NCBI RefSeq assembly: GCF_008801815.1
Contig: NZ_VZOX01000012.1
Reading direction: 5' to 3' (one strand)
Source: Edwardsiella anguillarum
Lineage (GTDB): Bacteria; Pseudomonadota; Gammaproteobacteria; Enterobacterales; Enterobacteriaceae
Length of the DNA stretch: 64,000 nt
A program made the position numbers and the translations under genes. Positions 51,502 through 60,600 of the stretch are shown one piece after another; the stretch's first letter is position 1; each line of letters begins with the position of its first letter. The notes under the pieces are model-generated. The model was not told the origin of the DNA, did not search any database, and worked only from the letters and a program-made list of their open reading frames with translations.

Positions 51502-52671
51502 ATGATCTACATTTCTGCCATCGGCATGATTAATGCGCTGGGCAGCAACGCCGCAGAAGCGGCGGCCAACCTGACCCGCGGCGTCGCCCCGGGCATGCGT
51601 CCGCGCGCAGGCTGGCTGCAGGGCTTTCCTGACGCGGTGCTGGGCGGCGTGGACGCCACGCTGCCGCCGATCCCCGACCGTTTTGCCGCGCACCGCTCGC
51701 GCAATAACCAGCTGCTCCTGGCCGCGCTGGCGCAGATCCAGCCGCAGGTGGATGACGCCATCGCGCGCTACGGTCGCGATCGCATCGCCGTGGTGATGGG
51801 CACCAGCACCTCGGGGCTTGACGAGGGCGACACGCACGTCAATCTATCGCTGAACCGGCAACCGAGCCCGCACTGGCAGTATCCGCAGCAGGAGCTGGGC
51901 GATCCGTCGCGCTTCCTCAGCCGCTGGCTGGCGCTGGAGGGCCCGGCGTTCACCCTTTCCACCGCCTGCTCATCCAGCGCCAGGGCCATCATCAGCGGCC
52001 GGCGCCTGATCGAAGCCGGGCTTGCCGACGTGGCGATCGTCGGCGGCGCGGACACCCTGAGCCGGATGCCGATCAACGGCTTTAACAGCCTGGAGTCCCT
52101 CTCCCCCACGCAGTGCCAGCCGTTTAGCCGCGACCGCTGCGGCATTACCATCGGTGAAGGCGCAGCGCTAATGGTGCTCACGCGCCAGCCGCAGCCAATT
52201 GCGCTGCTGGGCGTGGGAGAATCCAGCGATGCCTGGCATATCTCGGCGCCGCATCCGCAGGGAGAGGGGGCGATCCGGGCGATTACGCAGGCGCTGAGCG
52301 ACGCCGGACTGCGGCCGAACGACGTGGGCTATATCAACCTGCACGGCACCGCCACACCGCTCAACGATCAAATCGAAGCTAAGGTGGTGCACGACCTGTT
52401 TGGCGAGCATATTCCATGCAGCTCGACCAAACACTTAACCGGACATACGCTGGGGGCGGCGGGGATCACCGAGGCGGCGATCGCCGCGCTGATTCTGCAA
52501 ATGCGGCTGCCGCTGCCGCCGCAGGACTTCAGCCGCGGCGAGATTGACCCGTCGCTGCCCGCCTGCGGGATCCTGCGCGAGGCGCAGCCGCTGGCCCGGC
52601 CGGTGATCCTGTCCAACTCGTTTGCCTTTGGCGGTAACAACGCCAGCATTTTGCTGGGGAGCGTATCATGA
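51502..52671 (+). CDS. apeO: Beta-ketoacyl-ACP synthase ApeO
   Basis: Ketosynthase of 389 residues. The catalytic Cys is in FTLSTACSSSARAI near 157, and the two histidines are in NLHGTATPLNDQIEAK near 283 and STKHLTGHTLGAAG near 318. Thought to pair with ApeC as the elongating enzyme. Start at 51502 is chosen; a longer start at 51448 overlaps apeN. Overlaps apeP by 4 bases. Confidence 0.94.
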   Translation: MIYISAIGMINALGSNAAEAAANLTRGVAPGMRPRAGWLQGFPDAVLGGVDATLPPIPDRFAAHRSRNNQLLLAALAQIQPQVDDAIARYGRDRIAVVMGTSTSGLDEGDTHVNLSLNRQPSPHWQYPQQELGDPSRFLSRWLALEGPAFTLSTACSSSARAIISGRRLIEAGLADVAIVGGADTLSRMPINGFNSLESLSPTQCQPFSRDRCGITIGEGAALMVLTRQPQPIALLGVGESSDAWHISAPHPQGEGAIRAITQALSDAGLRPNDVGYINLHGTATPLNDQIEAKVVHDLFGEHIPCSSTKHLTGHTLGAAGITEAAIAALILQMRLPLPPQDFSRGEIDPSLPACGILREAQPLARPVILSNSFAFGGNNASILLGSVS

Positions 52672-53144
52672 GCCACTATCTGCCCCCCGCCCACTATCTG
52701 CCGCACGACGCGCCGATGCTGCTGCTGGAAGAGGTGGTCAACGTCACAGACAGCACGGCGCACTGCCGGGTCACCGTCAGCCGCCGCGGCGTGCTGGCGC
52801 CGTTTGTCGATACCCACGATCAGCTCCCCGGCTGGTATGCGCTGGAGCTGATGGCGCAGACCGTCGGCGTATGGTCGGGCTGGCACCGTCAGCAGGTCGG
52901 TGAGGCGTGCATTGCGCTCGGCATGGTGCTCGGCGCGCGCGAGCTAGTGTGCGCCGCAGGGGGGTTTCCGGCCGAGACCACGCTGGAGATAGCGGTGAAG
53001 CTGCTGATGCAGGATCAGCGCTTTGGCAGCTTTGAGTGCACCATCAGCGCAGAGGGCGTCCCGCTCGCCAGCGGACGCATCAACACCTTTCAGCCGACGA
53101 CTGAAGAATTAATAACGCTTTTTAATAAAGGGGATAGCGCATGA
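52668..53144 (+). CDS. apeP: Hot-dog dehydratase ApeP
   Basis: Dehydratase of 158 residues with a FabZ-like pattern: YLPHDAPMLLLEEVVNVTD, APFVDTHDQLPGWYALELMAQTVGVWSGW. Works with ApeI in the dehydration step. Overlaps apeO and apeQ by 4 bases. Confidence 0.9.
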   Translation: MSHYLPPAHYLPHDAPMLLLEEVVNVTDSTAHCRVTVSRRGVLAPFVDTHDQLPGWYALELMAQTVGVWSGWHRQQVGEACIALGMVLGARELVCAAGGFPAETTLEIAVKLLMQDQRFGSFECTISAEGVPLASGRINTFQPTTEELITLFNKGDSA

Positions 53145-53872
53145 GTCGCTCAGTACTGGTCACCGGGGCCAGTAAAGGAATTGGACGTGCGATTGCCCGT
53201 CAGCTTGCCGCCGACGGCTTTACCGTAGGCGTTCACTACCACCGCGACGAAGCGGGAGCACAAGAGACCCTGGCCGCCATTCAGCAGGCGGGCGGCAGCG
53301 GGCGCCTGCTCAGCTTTGACGTCGGCCACCGCGAGCAGTGCCGCGAGGTGCTGGAGCAGGAGATCGCCCGGCACGGCGCATGGTACGGCGTGGTCAGCAA
53401 CGCGGGCATCACCCGCGACGGCGCGTTTCCGGCCCTGAGTGACGACGACTGGGACCGCGTGATCCATACCAACCTCGACAGCTTTTACAACGTCATTCAC
53501 CCGTGCATTATGCCGATGATCGGCCTGCGCCAGGGCGGGCGTATCATTACCCTGTCGTCGGTTTCCGGCGTGATGGGCAACCGTGGCCAGGTGAACTACA
53601 GCGCGGCGAAGGCGGGGATCATCGGCGCCACCAAAGCGCTGGCAATTGAGCTCGCCAAGCGCAAAATCACCGTCAACTGTATCGCGCCCGGGCTGATTGA
53701 GACCGGGATGATCGCGATGGAGGAGAGCGCGCTGAAAGAGGCGATGGCGATGATCCCGATGAAACGCATGGGTCAGGCCGATGAGGTGGCCGGGCTTGCC
53801 GGCTATTTAATGTCTGACATTGCGGGCTACGTGACCCGACAGGTCATTTCCATCAACGGAGGAATGCTATGA
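53141..53872 (+). CDS. apeQ: 3-Ketoacyl-ACP reductase ApeQ (FabG-like)
   Basis: Short-chain reductase of 243 residues. NADPH loop VTGASKGIGRAIARQLA near 6, NAG motif VSNAGITRDGAF, and the catalytic Ser plus YxxxK in ITLSSVSGVMGNRGQVNYSAAKAG near 135-158. Reduces the beta-keto group in each cycle. Overlaps apeP and apeR by 4 bases. Confidence 0.95.
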   Translation: MSRSVLVTGASKGIGRAIARQLAADGFTVGVHYHRDEAGAQETLAAIQQAGGSGRLLSFDVGHREQCREVLEQEIARHGAWYGVVSNAGITRDGAFPALSDDDWDRVIHTNLDSFYNVIHPCIMPMIGLRQGGRIITLSSVSGVMGNRGQVNYSAAKAGIIGATKALAIELAKRKITVNCIAPGLIETGMIAMEESALKEAMAMIPMKRMGQADEVAGLAGYLMSDIAGYVTRQVISINGGML

Positions 53873-55098
53873 CCCGTCGCGTGGTGATTACCGGAATGGG
53901 CGGCGTAACCGCCTTTGGCGAGAGCTGGGATGCCGTCTCCCGCCGCCTGCTCGGCTATGAGAATGCGGTGCGTAAAATGCCGGAGTGGCAGGTCTATGAC
54001 GGCCTCCATACCCTGCTCGGCGCACCGATCGACGACTTTATCCCGCCGGCGCACTATACCCGCAAGCGCATTCGCTCGATGGGTCGCGTTTCGCTGCTCT
54101 CGACCCGCGCCAGCGAACTGGCGCTGGAGCAGGCCGGGCTGATCGACGATCCGGTGCTGACCAACGGTGAAACGGGGATTGCCTATGGCTCCTCCACCGG
54201 CAGCACCGGCCCGGTGAGTGAGTTCGCCACCATGCTGACCGAAAAGCACACCAACAACATCACCGGCACCACCTACGTGCAGATGATGCCGCACACCACG
54301 GCGGTGAATACCGGGCTGTTCTTCGGCCTGCGCGGACGGGTGATCCCCACCTCCAGCGCCTGCACCTCCGGTAGCCAGGCCATCGGCTACGCCTGGGAAG
54401 CCATCCGCCATGGCTACCAGACCGTGATGGTGGCGGGCGGCGCAGAGGAGCTCTGCCCTTCAGAAGCGGCGGTGTTCGATACGCTGTTCGCCACCAGCCA
54501 GCGTAACGACGAGCCCAAAACCACCCCCTCCCCGTTCGACCAAGGGCGCGACGGGCTGGTGATTGGCGAAGGCGCGGGAACCCTGGTGCTGGAGGCGTTA
54601 GAGCACGCTAAAGCGCGAGGCGCGACCATCTACGGTGAAATCGTCGGCTTTGCCACCAACTGCGACGCCGCGCACATCACTCAGCCGCAGCGCGACACCA
54701 TGCAGATCTGTATGCAGCAGGCGCTGAACATGGCCGGCCTTAGCGCGCGCGATATTGGCTACCTTTCCGCCCACGGCACCGCCACCGACCGCGGCGATAT
54801 TGCGGAAAGCCAGGCCACCGCGGCGATTTACGGCGATAGCGTGCCGATCTCCTCACTGAAAAGCTACTTTGGCCACACGCTGGGCGCCTGTGGCGCGCTG
54901 GAGGCCTGGATGAGTCTACAGATGATGCGCGAAGGCTGGTTTGCGCCGACCATCAACCTGACGCAGCCGGACGCACAGTGCGGCGCCTTGGACTACATCA
55001 TGGGAGAAGCTCGCCGCATTGACTGCGAGTACCTGCAGAGCAACAACTTTGCCTTCGGCGGGATCAACACCTCCATCATCATTAAGCGCTGGGCGTAG
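53869..55098 (+). CDS. apeR: Beta-ketoacyl-ACP synthase ApeR (FabF-like)
   Basis: Ketosynthase of 409 residues. Cys in PTSSACTSGSQAIGYAW near 165; His in SAHGTATDRGD and SLKSYFGHTLGACGALE. Last intact gene of the ape operon. The second ketosynthase of the cluster, thought to act in an early chain-building step. Ends with TAG one base before a frame that resembles a decayed phosphopantetheinyl transferase. Confidence 0.94.
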   Translation: MTRRVVITGMGGVTAFGESWDAVSRRLLGYENAVRKMPEWQVYDGLHTLLGAPIDDFIPPAHYTRKRIRSMGRVSLLSTRASELALEQAGLIDDPVLTNGETGIAYGSSTGSTGPVSEFATMLTEKHTNNITGTTYVQMMPHTTAVNTGLFFGLRGRVIPTSSACTSGSQAIGYAWEAIRHGYQTVMVAGGAEELCPSEAAVFDTLFATSQRNDEPKTTPSPFDQGRDGLVIGEGAGTLVLEALEHAKARGATIYGEIVGFATNCDAAHITQPQRDTMQICMQQALNMAGLSARDIGYLSAHGTATDRGDIAESQATAAIYGDSVPISSLKSYFGHTLGACGALEAWMSLQMMREGWFAPTINLTQPDAQCGALDYIMGEARRIDCEYLQSNNFAFGGINTSIIIKRWA

Positions 55099-55099
55099 C

Positions 55100-55309
55100 A
55101 TGTCGCATCCGGCGGATCCGACCAGGGAGCGTTTCAGCGCTGCCGGCGCGGATCCGCGCGGCGCCGTCGGGCCGACCTGGCGCGAGCGTCTCTCCGGAGC
55201 GTCTTGCCCTGCCGCGCCGCCGGATATCTCCCGCCATAAAAACGGCCAACCGGCGTTTGCGGCCGCGATGACGCCGCGGCGTCACCTTAGCCCCGGCGAC
55301 CAAGCGTAA
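55100..55309 (+). pseudogene. Possible relic of an AcpT-like phosphopantetheinyl transferase
   Basis: A 69-codon frame starting one base after apeR. Its latter half, ISRHKNGQPAFAAAMTPRR then HLSPGDQ, lines up with the E. coli AcpT segment IVYGEQGKPAFAPDTPLW then FNLSHSGDD without gaps. The frame then stops, and the downstream catalytic domain is not intact. Read as a truncated, decayed gene; chance similarity is not excluded. Confidence 0.35.
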
Positions 55310-55788
55310 ATGAGAGAGGTGCCGCCCGCGCTTTTCCGGCGCCGTTTATCGCGATCGACGTCGCTTATCGCGTTAGATGGCCGGCGCGGATCCCGTCTGA
55401 ACATTGCCGAGATCGCAGGGTGCTCAAGCGGCGGGGTTTATATCCCCTAGCCCGACGAGAGACCGCTATATTTCTGGAGTATAGCGGGCACAGCCACCAT
55501 AATTAAAATAAACTCACCGAACATATTACCGCCCCCCAATCCGCGACGCCCGCCATTATTCCCCGACAATGGCCTCAAGTAATATCAAAAAATTATACCC
55601 ACCATATAATAGATATGTTTTTATAATGCGATAAGTCTGAAAAAGCGTCGACCCATTGCATTTTAACGCCAATTACTTATTAATAATTCCAGTCATCACC
55701 GGCCAGCGTTTATTTCATTAGCTACTCAGCGCAGATAATAATGTAAAACGCTTCCTCTTATCACTAGAATAAATATAACTAACGATAA
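55310..55788. other. Intergenic region before cdiB
   Basis: About 480 bases with no supported gene. The first ~130 are GC-rich and may be further decayed coding DNA; from about 55440 the DNA is AT-rich and should contain the cdiB promoter. A GATAAT at 55734-55739 lies 50 bases before the cdiB start. Confidence 0.5.
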
Positions 55789-57552
55789 ATGCAAAACTCA
55801 TATTCCTATTGTCTTGGCAAAACACCTCGCCCTCGAATGGCTATAAAAGCCAGGCAAAACATTTTATTTATTTCTGCAATTGCACAGGCATGCGCCTTTT
55901 CATCTCAGGCCGCGCCAATAGCAGCGCCGCTGACGGGGCAGCCCTTTATCCACCAACAGCAGCGTCAGCAGGCGCTTGAACAGCAGATGGCGCCGGTGGC
56001 GCCAGATATCCACCTGGCGCCGCCGACGTTGCCCGCCGTTAACGGCGAGTTTCCGCGTGAGACGCCCTGCTTCCCTATTTCGCAGGTTCATCTCAGCGGC
56101 ACCGAGGCATTACCCCACTGGCTCCCCTTAGCCCGCCTCGCCAATCAGGCGATCGGTCATTGCCTGGGTGTGCAGGGGATTAACCTGCTGATGTCCACCC
56201 TACAAAACCGCCTTATTGACCACGGCTGGGTAACGACCCGTGTGCTGGCGCCGCAGCAGGATCTGACGCAGGGTACCCTCGCGCTGGCCGTGGTGCCAGG
56301 GCGCATACGTCAGGTGCGTTTTACCGAAGATTCGGATGACTATGCAACACGCTATAGCGCCATGCCTGCCCGTGAAGGAAACGTGCTGGATCTGCGGGAT
56401 ATCGAACAGGGGCTGGAGAATTTACAGCGTTTGCCGAGCGTCGACGCCACGGTGGCGCTGCATCCCGGCAATCAGCCGGGGGAGAGCGATATCGTCATTA
56501 CCCGCAAACAGAAAAAAATGTGGCGGGTTAATCTGTGGGTGGATAATACCGGCACGGAGAGCGCCGGAAAAAACCAGGGAGGGATGATGTTAGCCCTGGA
56601 TAATCCGCTCTCCCTCAGCGATCTGTTTTATGTCACCGCCACCCGGGACCTGCTGTTTACGGACGCGAAAGCATCGACCAACTACAGCGCGCACTATTCT
56701 GTACCGTTCGGTTACTGGCAGCTGGTATTCACGGGGAGTAAATATGATTACGTCCAAACCGTGGCGCTGCTCAATGGCGATGCGCGTTATAAAGGGCGCA
56801 GTGAAAATATCAATATGCAGCTCAGCAATGTGCTGTATCGCAACACCTCGGGCAAAACGACCCTGAACTATGGCGTGGATCTGCGCCAGACCCGCAACTT
56901 TATTCAAGAGACTGAAATTGAGAGCCAGAAACGCCGCACCAGCAGCTGGCGAGTAGGAGTGACGCACCGACAGTATTTCGCCTCTGCCATTCTGGATGTG
57001 GGCGGGAGCTATCAGCGCGGCACCCGTTGGTTCGGCGCCATTCCCGCGTTTGAGGAGTACCGCGCTCGAGACGGCGAAGACTATGCCACCGCACTCTCCC
57101 GTATTTTACAGCTCTCCGCATCGCTGACGCTCCCCTTCTCGGTGAGTGAACAGCAGTTTCAGTTACACAGTGAATACCTGCGCCAGCTGAGCGCGACGCC
57201 GCTGACGCCGCAGGATCAGTTTTCCATCGGCAATCGCTGGAGCGTGCGTGGTTTTGATGGTGAACGCACGCTGAACAGTGACGACGGTTGGTATCTGCGT
57301 AACACGCTATCTTGGCAGACCCCGCTGCCGCAGCAGCAGCTGTATATCGGCGCAGATTACGGCCGGGTGGACGGCCATAACCGCAGCGAACTTATCGGGC
57401 AAACCCTTGCCGGCGGCGTGATCGGCCTGAGGGGCGGCTATTACCCCGCGGGGCTTTCATATGATTTTTCTGTCGGCACGCCGCTGTCCAAACCGGACGG
57501 CTTCAAGACGGACAATGCGGTCGTTAATTTTTCGGTGAACTGGCAGTACTGA
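55789..57552 (+). CDS. cdiB: Two-partner secretion transporter, CdiB/ShlB/FhaC family (TpsB)
   Basis: Outer-membrane TpsB pore of 587 residues. A signal-like hydrophobic stretch follows MAIKARQN (from residue 17) and ends near SSQAAP; a POTRA pair lies at about 100-250 (FPISQVHLSGTEALP, LIDHGWVTTRVLAPQQDL); the 16-strand barrel follows with the conserved SVRGFDGE near 485 (VRGY/F motif). Exports the adjacent CdiA-like protein. Start is uncertain: 55789, or 55837 for a shorter signal. Fifty-five bases before cdiA. Confidence 0.9.
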   Translation: MQNSYSYCLGKTPRPRMAIKARQNILFISAIAQACAFSSQAAPIAAPLTGQPFIHQQQRQQALEQQMAPVAPDIHLAPPTLPAVNGEFPRETPCFPISQVHLSGTEALPHWLPLARLANQAIGHCLGVQGINLLMSTLQNRLIDHGWVTTRVLAPQQDLTQGTLALAVVPGRIRQVRFTEDSDDYATRYSAMPAREGNVLDLRDIEQGLENLQRLPSVDATVALHPGNQPGESDIVITRKQKKMWRVNLWVDNTGTESAGKNQGGMMLALDNPLSLSDLFYVTATRDLLFTDAKASTNYSAHYSVPFGYWQLVFTGSKYDYVQTVALLNGDARYKGRSENINMQLSNVLYRNTSGKTTLNYGVDLRQTRNFIQETEIESQKRRTSSWRVGVTHRQYFASAILDVGGSYQRGTRWFGAIPAFEEYRARDGEDYATALSRILQLSASLTLPFSVSEQQFQLHSEYLRQLSATPLTPQDQFSIGNRWSVRGFDGERTLNSDDGWYLRNTLSWQTPLPQQQLYIGADYGRVDGHNRSELIGQTLAGGVIGLRGGYYPAGLSYDFSVGTPLSKPDGFKTDNAVVNFSVNWQY

Positions 57553-57607
57553 CGGAGACACGTGATGACTGTGCCGATGACCAAGCTGAAGATGCAGGTG
57601 ATAACCC

Positions 57608-60600
57608 ATGAATAAACGCTGCTATCGTGTCGTTTTTAATCACTCCCGCCAGATGATGATGGTGGTATCCGAGTTAGCGAAAAATCATAGCGCGGATAAC
57701 GCCCGGGCGCCGCGCGGCGTGGATACCCCATCGCTGACGGCCGTCATCTCCCCGCTGCGTCTGACTACGATGCTGCTGCTGGGCTGGATCGCCCTGCCCG
57801 CCAGCGCCGGCGGTATTGTGGCGGACGGCGCGGCGCCCGGCAATCGGCAACCGTCCGTGCTCTCCACCGCCAACGGTACGCCGCAGGTGAATATTCAGAC
57901 CCCAAACCGCGATGGGGTATCCCACAATCACTACCGCCAGTTCGATGTCGATCGCAAAGGTGCCATCCTCAATAACAGCGCAATCCATACGCAGACGCAG
58001 CTGAGCGGCATGATCACCGCCAACCCGTGGCTGGCAAAAGGCGAGGCGAAGATCATTCTCAATGAGGTCAACAGCGCCAACGCGAGCCAGCTCAACGGTT
58101 TTATTGAGGTGGCGGGCAGGCGGGCGGATGTGATCATTGCCAACCCGGCCGGGATCACCTGCAGCGGCTGTGGCTTTATCAATGCCGGGCAGACCACGAT
58201 GGCCGCCGCGCAGGCGCTGCTGGAGCAAGGGCGAGTCGCGGGGTTTGCGGTGGACAAAGGCCAGATTGCCATCACCGGCGGCGGCATGAACGACGCGCAA
58301 AGTGACTACACCCGACTGATCGGCCGCGCGGTGGAGGTCAACGCCAAGCTGCATGCTCAGGATCTGACCATTACCACCGGACATAATATCACCGATGCGC
58401 AGGGCAACGTGGTGAGGAAAAGAGAGCCAGAGGGCGACGTGCCCGCCTTTGCGCTGGATGTCGCGGCGGTCGGCGGCATGTACAGCGATAAAATTAAGCT
58501 GGTCGGCACGGAACATGGGGTTGGCGTGCGTAACGCGGGCATCATCGGGGCACAGGTTGGCGAACTGAGCCTGAGCGCCGACGGTAAATTGCAGAATAGC
58601 GGCATTCTTACCGCCGCCGCGGACCTGAAGGTGACGCTGACGGATAGCGTCACCAACGCGGGCACCATCAGCGCCGGGCGCGATATTCAGCTGAAAACGG
58701 CCGGGGATATGGATAACCGGAAACAGCTCCTCGCGGGGCGCCATATCACCTCTGACAGCCGGGCGCTGAATAACGCGATGGGGGCCGTTGTGGCGGCCGG
58801 CGTCGATCAAGACGGCAGGCTCTCTCGGCGCGGCGATCTCGTTCTGAACGCCGCGAACGCGGCCACCCTGAACGGGCTGCAGCTCGCGCATGACCATGTG
58901 GCGGTATCGGCACAGGCTGCCTCACTGCAGGGCAGCCACACCGCCGCCGCCGCCGTCACGCTGCGCTCGGCCACTCGGCTGGATCTGCAAACTGCGACGG
59001 TGACCGCCGCCGACGCACTGACGGCGGCGGCGCCGGACGGAATTGATAACCACAGCGGCAGGCTGAGCGCCGGCGCACTGACGCTGAGCAGTAGCAGGCT
59101 GGACAACACGCAGGGGCAGATTATCCAGATAGGCGCAGAGGATCTGACGCTGACGCATAAGAACGGGATAATCAATAACGGCGGGACGATCGCCGCCAAC
59201 GGTCGCGATCTCACGCTGAGCGCAGACAGGATCGATAACCGGCGCGGGCGCATTCAGCACGCCGGTGACGGCGCTGTCCGCATCGCCACAGCGGATTTTA
59301 ACGGCCAGGAGGGCGAGATGCGCTCCAATGGAAACCTGATAATGAAAGGCGGGAGCTATCAACTGGATAACAGTGAAACGTCCGCTCGCGGTATCAGCGC
59401 GCAGATCCATTCTCTGTCACACCGCGCCGGTACCCTGATACAGCGAGACAGCGGTGCGCTGACATTGGCCGTACGGCACACCCTGGACAACGCACAGGGG
59501 GTCATCGCTGGACAAAGCGTGACGCTCAGCGCCGACGCTCTGCACAATCAGCACGGAAGAATTCAAGGCAGCGCGGCTACGCGGCTGACGGTGACCGAGA
59601 AAACAGATAATCACGGCGGAGAGATCCGCGCGGGCAGGCAGCTAAGCGTCTCGACCCGCGAGCTGGACAACACGCAGGGCATCACGGCCGGCGATGAAAA
59701 AGTGCGCCTTACCACGGAGCGCCTCACCAATACGCAGGGCACGCTGATGGCCGGTCAGACGCTGACCCTTCACAGCGGAACACTCAGCGGTGACGGGAAT
59801 ATCCTCTCGTCCGGCGATATGGCCCTGACGCTGAATGATCGGTTCAGCAACCAGCACACTGTGCAGGCTAACGGCAGCCTGCTGATCGCAGCACATCAGG
59901 GCATTCAGAACGCAGCGCAGATCCAAGGGGGAACAGCGCTAACCATCGAAGCCCCCTGGCTGATAAATACCCGCGACGCCGAAATCAGCGCCGATCAGGC
60001 CACGCTGAGCGTACGCAATGCCCTCACTAATATCGGACTGATTGACGGCATCAAGACGCAGATTAACGCCGGCACCCTGAACAATGCCGCCTCAGGCCGG
60101 CTCTACGGTGATGATATTGCGCTGCAGGCCGCGCTGATTAATAACACCGCCGCCGCGGATAAATCCCGCTCGGCGGTAATCGCCGCCCGCAGCAGCCTGA
60201 ACATCGGCAGCGCGACCCTGAATAACGCGGGAGAGAGCCTGATTTATAGCCAAGGGCTGCTGAATATCGGACGTAGCCTAGATGCCAATGGCCGCGCCAC
60301 CGGCAGCGCAGATCGCTTCAACAATATGGGCGCCACCCTCGAGTCGCAGGGAGATATGACCCTGAATATCAGGGAGATTAACAATATCAATACCAACCTG
60401 GTAACCCAGATTGCCGAAATCAGCCGTCAGCAGCGCCACGAGGGGGTTCTGAAAGGATACACGCAGCGTTTTGACTGGAAGGATATTGATATCAGCCATA
60501 AAAATAAATATGGCGTCCATAGCGCAGTGATGCCAGACGGCAGCAGCGATGACTCGTTTTACGAATATAGATATACCCGGGTTATTCAGGAAACGCAGGT

